From Henriciella sp. (GTDB lineage Bacteria > Pseudomonadota > Alphaproteobacteria > Caulobacterales > Hyphomonadaceae): DNA of 35,963 bases. The notes beneath the pieces were generated by a model. It searched no databases and was not told the DNA's origin. It worked only from the letters and a program-made list of their open reading frames with translations. Location: the NCBI GenBank assembly GCA_012960415.1, contig DUBH01000018.1, positions 1-35,963 on the forward strand, in the 5' to 3' direction. Shown here in pieces: positions 17,959 through 26,481 of this stretch (the first letter of the stretch is position 1; the number at the start of each line of letters is the position of its first letter). The position numbers and the translations under genes were made by a program.

Positions 17959-18795
17959 TTAGCTTTCAGCCTTGGCTTCTTCTTCGCCTGCGCTTGCATC
18001 TGCTTCAGCGGTTTCGCTGGCAGCAGCATCAGCGGCGGCAACGTCGCTTTCGGCCATCGCGTCAATGTCTTCAGACTCGCCAAGGTCGATACCGAGGCCG
18101 GCTGACGATTCAGCCAGACCATCGAGAACCGCGTCTGCAATCAGGTTGCAGTAAAGCGAGATGGAGCGTGCGGCGTCGTCATTGCCCGGGAACGGGAAGT
18201 CGACATCGTCCGGGTCGCAATTGGTATCGATCACAGCGATGACCGGAATGCCAAGCTTCTTGGCTTCCTTGATTGCGATCTGCTCCTTGTTCGTGTCGAT
18301 GACGAACATGAGGCTCGGCAGGCCGCCCATACTTGCGATACCGCCAAGGGCACGCTGCAGCTTGTCGCGCTCGCGCTCGACAACGAGAAGCTCTTTCTTG
18401 GTGAGACCCGAAGCGTCACGATCGGAGAGAACTTCGTCGAGCTCGCGAAGACGCTTGATCGACTTGGAAACGGTTGACCAGTTGGTCAGCGTGCCGCCGA
18501 GCCAACGATGGTTCATGTAGTACTGGGCAGAACGCTCTGCAGCTTCTGCAATCGGCTGCGCCGCCTGGCGCTTGGTGCCGACGAAAAGAACGCGGCCGCC
18601 CTTTGCAACCGTGTCGCGGACTTGGACCAGCGCTTGGTGAAGCAGCGGCACGGTCTTGGACAGGTCCATGATGTGAATACCAGCGCGATCGCCATAGATG
18701 AACGGCTTCATCTTTGGGTTCCAGCGGTGGGTTTGGTGGCCGAAGTGAACACCAGCTTCGAGCAGCTGACGCATCGTGAATTCAGGCAGAGCCAT
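17959..18795 (-). CDS. rpsB: 30S ribosomal protein S2
   Basis: Small-subunit ribosomal protein that binds late near S1. The core (residues 1 to about 228) has all family segments: [48 protein letters not shown] and [13 protein letters not shown]. The remaining roughly 50 residues form an acidic, alanine-rich low-complexity tail, as in several alphaproteobacterial S2 proteins. A purine-rich Shine-Dalgarno region (AAGAGGAAGAAAG) precedes ATG 18795. The 139-base upstream gap holds a putative promoter and two hairpins, consistent with the autoregulation of the rpsB-tsf operon known in E. coli; whether it works the same way here is inference. Confidence 0.97.
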   Translation of the reverse strand: MALPEFTMRQLLEAGVHFGHQTHRWNPKMKPFIYGDRAGIHIMDLSKTVPLLHQALVQVRDTVAKGGRVLFVGTKRQAAQPIAEAAERSAQYYMNHRWLGGTLTNWSTVSKSIKRLRELDEVLSDRDASGLTKKELLVVERERDKLQRALGGIASMGGLPSLMFVIDTNKEQIAIKEAKKLGIPVIAVIDTNCDPDDVDFPFPGNDDAARSISLYCNLIADAVLDGLAESSAGLGIDLGESEDIDAMAESDVAAADAAASETAEADASAGEEEAKAES

Positions 18796-18811
18796 GATCT
18801 TTCTTCCTCTT

Positions 18812-18860
18812 CCGGTTGACCGGCACGGACACTATCGGGCTCAAACCACTGAGCTCGACA
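18812..18860 (-). promoter_or_regulatory. structured 5' leader of rpsB (two hairpins)
   Basis: In the rpsB transcript, positions 18860-18833 fold into an 11-position stem with 10 pairs (one a G-U) and a single A-C mismatch, closing a six-base loop GTGGTT. A second small hairpin, CCGG-TCAA-CCGG (18823-18812), follows just upstream of the ribosome-binding site. Placement in an S2 leader suggests a translational operator, but the function is inferred from position and structure only. Confidence 0.5.
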
Positions 18861-18896
18861 CCGGATGATCCGCGCATCGGGGGTTTAGAGCGCTGC

Positions 18897-18924
18897 CATA
18901 TACGTAAAACGGGCCTAATTGCAA
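18897..18924 (-). promoter_or_regulatory. putative sigma-70-type promoter for rpsB-tsf
   Basis: On the minus strand TTGCAA (18924-18919) and TATATG (18902-18897) are separated by 16 bases, a plausible -35/-10 pair in the widest gap of the array. Transcription would start near 18890, giving a leader of about 95 bases. It begins just downstream of the dnaE stop codon. Confidence 0.4.
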
Positions 18925-18934
18925 CCGGGCTTTG

Positions 18935-21900
18935 TCAGGCCGCGAGCGTGTCCACGCGCGATACACCGGAGGCCATCTTGAGCGCGCGCAGGGCCTCGAG
19001 CCCCGTTGCATAGACCGCCGGAAGCTTCATCGAGACGACCCGGCCATCAACAAGCGGCAGCTCAAGGAAGATCTCGCCCCGGTCGGCGCCCGGCGCATTG
19101 ATGAGGCGCTCGGCCACGGCCGCCAGCTCATCAAAGTTTGCCCCGCGCGACAGACGCACCACCAGCGCCTTCGCTTTCTTGCCGATCCGCGCCTTCTCAA
19201 TCGGCTTCACATGCTTCACTGAGAGGCGGATTTCCTCTTCCTGCCGGCGCACATTCACCATGACGCAGATACTGCTGGCCGGTGACATGAGATCGCGGAA
19301 ATTGTCCAGCACTTCCGGCATTACCATCAGTTCGACCTCACCGGTCGGGTCAGACAGGGTCAGGAAAGCGAATTTGCCGCCATTGCGGGCTGGCTTCTCG
19401 ACCCGGCGGCGCACAACGCCGATCAGCTCAAGCGGTCGCCCGTCCACGGCGACATCGGCAATCTCATTGGAAAGCGTAATGCGCCCTTCCTCGAGACTGT
19501 CGAGCACATCGTCGAGCGGATGGCCGCTGAGATAAAAACCGACGGCAGCAAATTCCTCATCAAGGATCTGCTGGCCATTCCACGAGGACACTTCCTGCAA
19601 GGTCGCTTTGACCGCAGGCTCTGCGTCTCCGAAAAGGCCGCCCTGCCCGCCCGCGCGATCCTCGGCCGCTGAAACAGCCATAGCGGAAAGCAGATGGGCA
19701 GACGCCAGACAGGTCGCCCGGTTCGGCTCAATCGAATCGAAAGCGCCTGCACGCGATAGCTGCTCGAAGCACTTCTTGTTCACGGATTTCGGATCAACGC
19801 GCTCGGCGAAGTCATGCAATGACTTGAAAGGCCCACGCACCGCGCGTTCAGCTTCCAGCTGGCGCATGGCCTCAAGGCCGACCCCCTTCAGCGCGCCCAG
19901 CGCATAGACGAGGGCACCATTCTCCACATCAAAGTCTGCCGTCGACCGGTTTACATCCGGCTGGATGATCTCAATCTCGAGACGCCGGCACTCCTGCACA
20001 AAGGCCGCAAGCTTGTCGGTGTTCTGCAGATCAAGACTCATCGAGGCCGCAAGGAATTCGACCGGGAAGTGGCGCTTAAGATACGCGGTCTGATAGCCGA
20101 TGAGCGCGTAAGCAGCAGCGTGCGACTTGTTGAAACCGTAACCCGCGAACTTCTCCATCGTGTCGAAGATTTCGTTGGCAAGCGGCGCCTCGATGCCTTT
20201 CAGCTTCTGCGCACCGTCGAGGAAGCGCGCGCGCTGCGCCACCATTTCCTCGACCTTTTTCTTACCCATGGCGCGTCGCAGAAGGTCGGCTTCGCCAAGC
20301 GAATAGCCAGCGATCTCCTGCGCCATACGCATGACCTGTTCCTGATAGACAGGTACGCCATAGGTCGCTTCAAGGATCGGTTCGAGATCGGGATGCTGAT
20401 AGTGGACGTTCTTGGGGTCTTCCTTACCCGCCACGTAGACCGGGATGTTGTCCATCGGACCTGGACGATAAAGCGAGATGATCGCGATGACGTCTTCGAG
20501 GTTATGGGGGCGGACCTTGCGCAGCGTGTCGCGCATGCCCTGGCCTTCGAGCTGGAACACGCCCAACGTCTGGCCGCTGGCCATCAGCTCATACGTGTCC
20601 TTGTCATCCAGCGTGTCCCATTCAGGGCCAACATCGCGCCCATCGCGCCGGATCAGTTTCAAGGCGCGGTCGATCACCGTCAGCGTCTTCAGGCCGAGGA
20701 AGTCGAACTTGACGAGGCCGCCGGCCTCCGCCCACTTCATATTAAACTGCGTGGCCGGAAGATCAGAACGAGGATCATTATACAGCGGAACAAGTTCCGT
20801 AAGCGGACGATCACCGATGACAACACCGGCCGCGTGCGTGCCTGCGTTGCGATACAAGCCCTCCAGCGCCAGCGCCGTTTTCAGCAGCTCTCCGACACGC
20901 GGATCCTGCGCGATCTCGTCATCGAACTTCGGTTCGTCGTCGATGGCTTCCTGCAGCTTTGGGGGATTGGCAGGGTTGAATGGAATGAGCTTCGCCAGCC
21001 GGTCGACCTGGCCGTATGGCATCTGCATGACGCGGCCAACGTCACGCACCACAGCTTTTGCCTGCAGCGTACCGAAGGTGATAATTGCGGCCACACTATC
21101 AGCGCCGTACTTGTCGCGCACATAGCGGATAACCTCACCGCGACGCTCCTGACAAAAGTCGACATCGAAGTCAGGCATCGACACACGTTCGGGGTTCAGG
21201 AAGCGTTCGAACAGAAGGTCAAAGCGAAGCGGATCAAGATCCGTAATCGTCAGCACCCAGGCAACAACAGAACCCGCACCAGAACCACGGCCCGGCCCGA
21301 CAGGGATTCCCTGCTCCTTGGCCCATTTGATGAAGTCGGCAACGATCAGGAAGTAGCCTGGAAAGCCCATCTTCTTGATGATGCCAAGCTCATAGTTGAG
21401 CCGCTCGATATAGGTCTCTTTTGGCGCGTAAAGCTGCGGCGCTTCAGCGAGCCGTTGTTCCAGCCCCTCTTCCGCCTGCACACGCAATTCTTCAAACTCC
21501 GAGCGCGTCCCATCACCAAAGTTGGGCAGGATCGGCTCATGCGTGCGCGCACGCACAGCGCAGCGTTTCGCGATCTCTACCGTCGACGCCACAGCTTCCG
21601 GCAGATCGGCGAACAGCTCGATCATGTCGGCAGGTGCTTTCAGGTATTGGTCCGGCGAGACCCTTTTGCGGTCATCCTGACCAAGATATTCGCCATTCGC
21701 GATGCACATCATCGCGTCATGGGCATGAGCGTCCTTTGGTTTCAGGAACCGCGCATCATGCGTTGCAACAACTGGCAGGCCCAGCTTGTAAGCCGCTTCC
21801 AGCAGGCCCGGCTCACTGTCTGCTTCTTCCTGCAGACCATGCCGCGTAAGCTCAACATAGCAGCGCCCCGGATAGGCCTGCGCAAAGCTCGACAGGGTCG

Positions 21901-22354
21901 CTTCGGCATCGGCCTGCTTGTTCTTCAGGATGTACTGCGCAGCTTCGCCCCGCATCCCGCCGGTCAGAAGGATGAGACCGTCCGTCTTCTCAAACAGATG
22001 CTCTCTCTTCAGGCGTGGGACGCCGTCAGCCGCCTCCAAATATGCATAGGAGGACAGCTCCATGAGCCGCTTGTAGCCAATCTCATTCTGCGCATAGACC
22101 GACACCTGCGTCAGCCATTCCTGATGACCGCCATCGGTCACATCGAAGCAGCACGCCATGATCGGCTGCACGCCAGCTCCAGACAGAGTCTCGGAAATCT
22201 CCAGCGCGCCAAACAGGTTGTTCCTGTCGGTCACCGCGACTGCCGGCACGCCATTGCCAACAGCCCAGGCCTTCAGATCTTTCGGCGTGATCATGCTCTC
22301 GAGAAGCGAGAAGCTGGTACGCACGGCAAGATGGATAAAAAGCGGCTCGGACAA
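18935..22354 (-). CDS. dnaE: DNA polymerase III subunit alpha
   Basis: Catalytic subunit of the chromosomal replicase. The 1139-residue protein has an N-terminal PHP domain whose metal-binding histidines are degenerate (FIHLAVRTSFSLL instead of HLHxHS), then the palm with catalytic aspartates 397 and 399 (PDFDVDF) and 551 (KFDFLGLKTL), a fingers region (VRPHNLEDVIAIISLYRPGP), a clamp-binding motif QGGLF at 904-908, and a C-terminal OB fold. PHP inactivity implies proofreading by a separate epsilon subunit. I chose TTG 22354 because GAGGAG lies 6 bases upstream and homology begins SEPLFIHL. A TTG at 22420 would add 22 residues and overlap lolD. The Shine-Dalgarno is itself in a hairpin. No terminator follows before rpsB. 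Confidence 0.95.
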   Translation of the reverse strand: MSEPLFIHLAVRTSFSLLESMITPKDLKAWAVGNGVPAVAVTDRNNLFGALEISETLSGAGVQPIMACCFDVTDGGHQEWLTQVSVYAQNEIGYKRLMELSSYAYLEAADGVPRLKREHLFEKTDGLILLTGGMRGEAAQYILKNKQADAEATLSSFAQAYPGRCYVELTRHGLQEEADSEPGLLEAAYKLGLPVVATHDARFLKPKDAHAHDAMMCIANGEYLGQDDRKRVSPDQYLKAPADMIELFADLPEAVASTVEIAKRCAVRARTHEPILPNFGDGTRSEFEELRVQAEEGLEQRLAEAPQLYAPKETYIERLNYELGIIKKMGFPGYFLIVADFIKWAKEQGIPVGPGRGSGAGSVVAWVLTITDLDPLRFDLLFERFLNPERVSMPDFDVDFCQERRGEVIRYVRDKYGADSVAAIITFGTLQAKAVVRDVGRVMQMPYGQVDRLAKLIPFNPANPPKLQEAIDDEPKFDDEIAQDPRVGELLKTALALEGLYRNAGTHAAGVVIGDRPLTELVPLYNDPRSDLPATQFNMKWAEAGGLVKFDFLGLKTLTVIDRALKLIRRDGRDVGPEWDTLDDKDTYELMASGQTLGVFQLEGQGMRDTLRKVRPHNLEDVIAIISLYRPGPMDNIPVYVAGKEDPKNVHYQHPDLEPILEATYGVPVYQEQVMRMAQEIAGYSLGEADLLRRAMGKKKVEEMVAQRARFLDGAQKLKGIEAPLANEIFDTMEKFAGYGFNKSHAAAYALIGYQTAYLKRHFPVEFLAASMSLDLQNTDKLAAFVQECRRLEIEIIQPDVNRSTADFDVENGALVYALGALKGVGLEAMRQLEAERAVRGPFKSLHDFAERVDPKSVNKKCFEQLSRAGAFDSIEPNRATCLASAHLLSAMAVSAAEDRAGGQGGLFGDAEPAVKATLQEVSSWNGQQILDEEFAAVGFYLSGHPLDDVLDSLEEGRITLSNEIADVAVDGRPLELIGVVRRRVEKPARNGGKFAFLTLSDPTGEVELMVMPEVLDNFRDLMSPASSICVMVNVRRQEEEIRLSVKHVKPIEKARIGKKAKALVVRLSRGANFDELAAVAERLINAPGADRGEIFLELPLVDGRVVSMKLPAVYATGLEALRALKMASGVSRVDTLAA

Positions 22355-22360
22355 GGCGGG

Positions 22361-22378
22361 CTCCTCTCGGGCGAGGAG
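22361..22378 (-). promoter_or_regulatory. hairpin sequestering the dnaE ribosome-binding site
   Basis: In the transcript CTCCTC (22378-22373) pairs perfectly with GAGGAG (22366-22361) across a six-base loop. GAGGAG is the Shine-Dalgarno sequence for the TTG start of dnaE 6 bases further on. The structure should lower dnaE initiation unless it is opened, for example by ribosomes leaving lolD 31 bases upstream. Confidence 0.55.
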
Positions 22379-22409
22379 TATGCCCCGTATCGCTGGTGAG
22401 TCGAAGGGC

Positions 22410-23099
22410 TCAGCCTGCAAAGGCTGTGAGTTTTCCTGCCTTCAGTGTCAGCACCCGGTCCATATGCTGGTTGAGCGCCATATTGTGCGTGGCGACGAGG
22501 ACCGCAGCCCCTTCCATACGCGCAATCTTGATCAGGCTGGCAAAGACACGCTCGGTTGTTGTGGGGTCGAGATTGCCGGTCGGCTCATCGGCGATGACGA
22601 GCTTGGGGTCATTCACCAGGGCGCGGGCAATCGCGACGCGTTGCTGCTCACCGCCGGACAGTGCGCCCGGCTGGTGCTCAACCCGCTCGGACAGCCCCAT
22701 CTCCGCCAGCAGCTCGCGTGCCTTTTCGCGCGCCAGGCTCCGCTTCACCCCATTCACCATGAGCGGCATCGCGACATTATCGAGCGCGTTGAACTCAGGC
22801 AGCAAGTGGTGGAACTGGTAGACGAAGCCGAGCTTCTCCCGGCGAAGGCGCGTGCGCACAGCGTCTGACAGGTTCAGAACCCCCTCGCCATCCAGCAGGA
22901 CCTCACCGCCCTCGGCCCGCTCAAGAAGGCCGGCCGTATGCAAAAGCGTCGACTTGCCAGAACCTGACGGCCCGACAAGACCGACAAGCTCGCCGCGGTT
23001 CAGCGTAAGGTCCGCATGGTCCAGAACCTTAAGGAGATTTGGGCCAGAGCGGTATTCGCGAACGATGCCACGAAGCTCAAGAACGGGTGCAGCGCTCAT
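22410..23099 (-). CDS. lolD: lipoprotein-releasing system ATP-binding protein LolD
   Basis: ABC ATPase that drives extraction of outer-membrane lipoproteins from the inner membrane onto LolA. It has Walker A GPSGSGKST at residues 43-51, a Q-loop (FVYQFHHLLPEF, the Lol/MacB type), the signature LSGGEQQRVAIARA, Walker B LVIADEPTGNLDP and the H-loop VATHN. The product has 229 residues from ATG 23099, which overlaps the permease stop by one base (TGATG). A GTG one codon earlier is a less likely alternative. dnaE follows after 55 bases. Confidence 0.96.
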   Translation of the reverse strand: MSAAPVLELRGIVREYRSGPNLLKVLDHADLTLNRGELVGLVGPSGSGKSTLLHTAGLLERAEGGEVLLDGEGVLNLSDAVRTRLRREKLGFVYQFHHLLPEFNALDNVAMPLMVNGVKRSLAREKARELLAEMGLSERVEHQPGALSGGEQQRVAIARALVNDPKLVIADEPTGNLDPTTTERVFASLIKIARMEGAAVLVATHNMALNQHMDRVLTLKAGKLTAFAG

Positions 23100-24367
23100 C
23101 ACTCGAACCTCAACGCATCAACAGGATCGAGACGTGCCGCGCTCCATGCGGGCCAGATCGTCACGAGGATGGACATGCTCATCGCCCAGAGCGTGGTGAA
23201 CACAGCTTCCGCCCAGTCGAGCTCTGCCGGCAGGCCGTCGAGGCCGTAGACTTCTGCGTCGAAGATATCCCGGCCCAGAATGGAGCTCAGGAAACCTTCG
23301 ACCACACCAATATTCAACACGATCAGCACGCCCAGCGCGAGACCAATCAAGGCCCCGGTCAGACCCAATATTGCGCCAATCATGATGAAGACCCGCATGA
23401 TCGCGCCGCGCGGTGTGCCGATGGTCCGAAGGATCGCGATGTCACGCGTTTTGTTCTTAACGAGCATCACAACGCCTGTGATGATGTTCAACGCCGTAAT
23501 CGTGATGAGGATCAGCATGATGACCCGCATCATCCCGCGTTCGACATTGAGGGCATTGAAATAAGAGGCACGCCGCAGCTTCCAGTCCTCGACGCGAAGC
23601 CCGCCTGTCAGAGACCGGATCTCCGCCATGACAGGCTCAGTCCGCATCGGATTATAGAGCCGCGCATCGATCGCCTGATATTCGCCGCGCTTGTTGAAGA
23701 AGAGCTGCGACTGCTCCATCGGCATCAGGACATAAAGCTTGTCGAGCTCGACACTGCCGGTCGTGAACGTATCGCCAATCGTATAGGCCTTGGAGCGCGG
23801 CGTGACGCCAAACGGCCCGGCCACACCCTCAGGTGCAATCAGCGTGATCTTGTCGCCAATGCGAAGCCCGAGGTCCTGCGCGAGGAAAGCACCAATCAGG
23901 ACAACGTCGCCGCCATTGCGCCCCTCGCCAAAGCCAGCTGCATCCGCTGTCGACTGCCCGCCTTCGAGGTACGGCAGATTTCCGATGTCCTCAGTGCACA
24001 CGCCTCGTACAATGGCACCGGTCCGGCCATATTCAGACGTCGCCAGAACCTGCTGCTCAATGATAGGGAAAGCATGCTCGACGCCTTCCAGTTCGATGAT
24101 CTCATTCGTCAGGACGTCGACATCGCCTTCAGGCAGACCGCCAACCGAAACGAAGACATGTCCCTGCCCGCCAAGAAGCGCATTCAGCAGGGTCGAGCGA
24201 AAGCCCGCCATGACGGACATGATGACGATCAGCGCCGTCACGGCCAGCATGATGCCAAAGAAGGAAATGATAGAGATGAGGGACACACCGCCATGCTGGC
24301 GGCGTGCGCGCAGATAGCGCCAGGCGAGCGCGCGCTCCACCTGACCGAAAGGCGCAGCTTTCGCCAT
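23099..24367 (-). CDS. lolC: lipoprotein-releasing ABC transporter permease, LolC/LolE family
   Basis: Inner-membrane permease partner of LolD. The 422-residue protein has one membrane helix near the N-terminus (SLISIISFFGIMLAVTALIV), a large periplasmic MacB-like domain (about residues 50-265) and three C-terminal helices with the FtsX-domain segment (NKTRDIAILRTIGTPRGAIM). Only one permease gene is present; alphaproteobacteria commonly have a single LolC/E-type protein that probably works as a homodimer, so the choice between LolC and LolE names is nominal. The start overlaps the proS stop by one base (TGATG). Confidence 0.93.
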   Translation of the reverse strand: MAKAAPFGQVERALAWRYLRARRQHGGVSLISIISFFGIMLAVTALIVIMSVMAGFRSTLLNALLGGQGHVFVSVGGLPEGDVDVLTNEIIELEGVEHAFPIIEQQVLATSEYGRTGAIVRGVCTEDIGNLPYLEGGQSTADAAGFGEGRNGGDVVLIGAFLAQDLGLRIGDKITLIAPEGVAGPFGVTPRSKAYTIGDTFTTGSVELDKLYVLMPMEQSQLFFNKRGEYQAIDARLYNPMRTEPVMAEIRSLTGGLRVEDWKLRRASYFNALNVERGMMRVIMLILITITALNIITGVVMLVKNKTRDIAILRTIGTPRGAIMRVFIMIGAILGLTGALIGLALGVLIVLNIGVVEGFLSSILGRDIFDAEVYGLDGLPAELDWAEAVFTTLWAMSMSILVTIWPAWSAARLDPVDALRFE

Positions 24368-25686
24368 CAGTCGGCCTTCACCATCTCGATGGCCTGCTCA
24401 AGCGTCATGTCAGACTTTTCGCCGGTTTTGCGGTTCTTCACCTCAACCATGCCAGCCTCGACGCCGCGCGGGCCAATCACGATCTGCCAGGGCAGACCAA
24501 TGAGGTCCATCCGGTTGAATTTGGAACCCGGGCGCTCATCCGTGTCATCATAGAGCACGTCGAAACCAGCCGCCTGCAGCGCCGCATAAGCACCGTCAGC
24601 TACACCTGACACCGTCTCATCCTTAGGCTTCATCGAGATGAGACCGACATCGAACGGCGCGACCGCTTTCGGCCAGACAATGCCGTTCTCGTCATGGGAG
24701 GCTTCGATGATACCGCCGACAAGGCGCGAAACGCCGATGCCATAGCTGCCCATCTGGACCGGCACATTCTCACCCTCGGCGGTCTGTACCGTGGCATTCA
24801 TCGCCTTTGAATACTTTGTGCCGAAGAAGAAGATGTGGCCAACCTCGATGCCCCGAGCCGACACCTGGCGGTCTTGTGGCACCTTGGCGAATTCGGCCTC
24901 GTCATGCTTTTCCTCGGTCGCCGCATAATATTGCGTGCGCCGTTCCATGACCTCAGACAGCTCACCATCAAAATCGAGATCCAGCCCCGGCGCCGGCACG
25001 TCGAGCAGCGCCCGGTCACAGAAGACGGCACTCTCGCCCGTATCGGCGAGGATGATGAATTCATGGCTCAGGTCGCCGCCAATCGGGCCCGTATCAGCCT
25101 GCATCGGTATAGCGGTCAGCCCCATCCGGTCAAACGCATTGAGATACGCGCAGAACATCTTCTGATAGCTCTTGCGCGCGCCCTCTTCGGTCAGGTCGAA
25201 GGAATAGGCATCCTTCATAAGGAATTCGCGGCCGCGCATAACACCAAAGCGCGGGCGGATCTCATCGCGGAACTTCCACTGGGTGTGATAGAGGTTCAGC
25301 GGCAGCGCCTTGTAGCTCTTCACATAGGCGCGGAAGACATCGGTGATCAGCTCTTCATTGGTCGGGCCGAACAGCATTTCGCGATCATGGCGGTCGGTGA
25401 TGCGCAGCATCTCCTTGCCATAGGCCTCATAGCGCCCGCTTTCCTGCCAGAGCTCGGCCTGCTGGATCGTCGGCATGAGCAGCTCAACCGCCCCTGCCCG
25501 GTCCATCTCCTCGCGCACGATCTGTTCAATCTTCTTGAGGACACGAAAACCAAGCGGCAGCCAGGTATATATTCCGGCGCCATTCTGGCGGACCATGCCG
25601 GTACGCAGCATGAGCTGGTGCGAGACGATGGCCGCATCAGCTGGCACATCCTTGGAAACTGGCAGGAAATATCTGGACAGGCGCAT
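24367..25686 (-). CDS. proS: prolyl-tRNA synthetase (short, alphaproteobacterial type)
   Basis: Class II aminoacyl-tRNA synthetase for proline. The 439-residue product starts [18 protein letters not shown]. Motif 2 is in [18 protein letters not shown] and motif 3 in [14 protein letters not shown], followed by the anticodon-binding domain. It lacks the roughly 180-residue YbaK-like editing insertion present in E. coli ProS, which is normal for this class. ATG 25686 was chosen by homology; upstream in-frame codons lie in the gap after the DUF1467 gene. AAGAGTGAG upstream is a weak Shine-Dalgarno. Confidence 0.96.
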   Translation of the reverse strand: MRLSRYFLPVSKDVPADAAIVSHQLMLRTGMVRQNGAGIYTWLPLGFRVLKKIEQIVREEMDRAGAVELLMPTIQQAELWQESGRYEAYGKEMLRITDRHDREMLFGPTNEELITDVFRAYVKSYKALPLNLYHTQWKFRDEIRPRFGVMRGREFLMKDAYSFDLTEEGARKSYQKMFCAYLNAFDRMGLTAIPMQADTGPIGGDLSHEFIILADTGESAVFCDRALLDVPAPGLDLDFDGELSEVMERRTQYYAATEEKHDEAEFAKVPQDRQVSARGIEVGHIFFFGTKYSKAMNATVQTAEGENVPVQMGSYGIGVSRLVGGIIEASHDENGIVWPKAVAPFDVGLISMKPKDETVSGVADGAYAALQAAGFDVLYDDTDERPGSKFNRMDLIGLPWQIVIGPRGVEAGMVEVKNRKTGEKSDMTLEQAIEMVKAD

Positions 25687-25799
25687 TGAGACTGGCTCAC
25701 TCTTAACAAGGCGGGTCGCGGCCCCCTGTGTTATTGTCAGTCGCTGCAATTGGCTAGTGTGCGCCTGCAAGCACGCAGCGCTTTTTCACGCCCGGTTGG
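25687..25799. other. 113-base gap between the DUF1467 gene and proS
   Basis: No gene is seen. On the plus strand 25761-25786 forms a 7-bp stem (GCGC and TGC with GCA and GCGC, one bulged C) followed by TTTTT, which looks like an intrinsic terminator for antisense transcription. No plus-strand gene is present to use it. In the proS direction the same hairpin lacks a T tract. I found no convincing promoter for proS. Confidence 0.4.
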
Positions 25800-26042
25800 T
25801 CAGGCGCCGTAATAGCGCAGCAATGGCACCACGATGATGCCGGCAATCGCCGTGCACACCACCGCGCCAATCGTTGCCCAGATCGCCTTCTTGGCCAGCA
25901 TCGGCTCAGCCGGCGCGCCTTCTTCAGTGCCTTCCGGTATCTCGCCATCCTCGAACTGGCCGCGAACGCCAATCGGAAGGACGACGAACAGGCACATCCA
26001 CCAGGAAATGCAGAAGATGACGATACCACCGACGAGTGACAT
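25800..26042 (-). CDS. DUF1467 family small membrane protein
   Basis: An 80-residue protein with two membrane helices, one at the N-terminus (GGIVIFCISWWMCLFVVLPI) and one near the C-terminus (ATIGAVVCTAIAGIIVVPLL), joined by a short acidic loop. The WWxxLFxxLPxGVR pattern is typical of DUF1467, whose function is unknown. Its position between mce and proS is conserved in alphaproteobacteria. The ATG overlaps the mce stop by one base (TAATG), so it is translationally coupled to mce. I do not assign a function. Confidence 0.85.
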   Translation of the reverse strand: MSLVGGIVIFCISWWMCLFVVLPIGVRGQFEDGEIPEGTEEGAPAEPMLAKKAIWATIGAVVCTAIAGIIVVPLLRYYGA

Positions 26043-26473
26043 TAGTGGTCGCCCTTCGGCGTCTCCATCAGCTCGACGAGAACACCGTTCGAGTTTTTCG
26101 GGTGCACGAAGACAATCGGCGTTCCGTGCGCGCCGATGCGTGGCTCACCAAGCACGGTCGCGCCGCGCGACTTCATCACCTCGACCGCCTGATGAATATC
26201 GGCAACCTCGAAGCAGACATGGTGCTGGCCGCCCTTCGGATTCTTCTGAATGAAGTTATGGATCGGGCTTTCTTCGTTCAGCGGCTCGATCAGCTCAATC
26301 TGGCTATTGGGCAGGTTCACGAAGCAGACCTTCACGCCTTGGGCCGGCATGTCGAAAGGCTCCGTAATGTCGGTAGCGCCATACAGCGTCTTGTAGGTCT
26401 CGATCGCATCGGGAAGCGACGGCACAGCAACGCCTACATGGTTCAGCGGGCCCAGTTTGAAGTCTTCAGCCAT
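26042..26473 (-). CDS. mce: methylmalonyl-CoA epimerase
   Basis: Small VOC-fold metalloenzyme that interconverts (R)- and (S)-methylmalonyl-CoA in propionyl-CoA metabolism. The 143-residue protein has two beta-alpha-beta-beta-beta repeats with probable metal ligands in NHVGVAVPSL, QHHVCFEVADI and LVELMETPKG. The start ATG 26473 follows GAGGG by 5 bases, and residues upstream in the same frame overlap the RNase J gene. It lies 8 bases after that gene. The mutase is not in this window, so the pathway link is inferred from the family. Confidence 0.93.
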   Translation of the reverse strand: MAEDFKLGPLNHVGVAVPSLPDAIETYKTLYGATDITEPFDMPAQGVKVCFVNLPNSQIELIEPLNEESPIHNFIQKNPKGGQHHVCFEVADIHQAVEVMKSRGATVLGEPRIGAHGTPIVFVHPKNSNGVLVELMETPKGDH

Positions 26474-26481
26474 TATATCCC

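Noticed and set aside
17004-18242. A plus-strand open frame antisense to tsf and rpsB
   Set aside because: Both minus-strand genes are unambiguous and this frame shows no domain.
22220-22354. The loss of the HxH metal motif in the PHP domain of DnaE as a possible defect
   Set aside because: Degenerate PHP domains are normal in proteobacterial DnaE, where a separate epsilon subunit proofreads.
20069-22399. A very long open frame on the plus strand, antisense to dnaE
   Set aside because: It is the mirror of a GC-rich coding frame with few stops, has an Arg/His-rich composition with no recognisable domain, and lies wholly over the well-supported dnaE gene.
23039-24553. A long plus-strand open frame antisense to lolC and the end of proS
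   Set aside because: It spans two convincing minus-strand genes and has antisense-type composition with no family resemblance.
24367-25686. ProS lacking the editing insertion domain, considered as a truncation
   Set aside because: Short ProS without the insertion is the usual alphaproteobacterial form, and all class II motifs are present.
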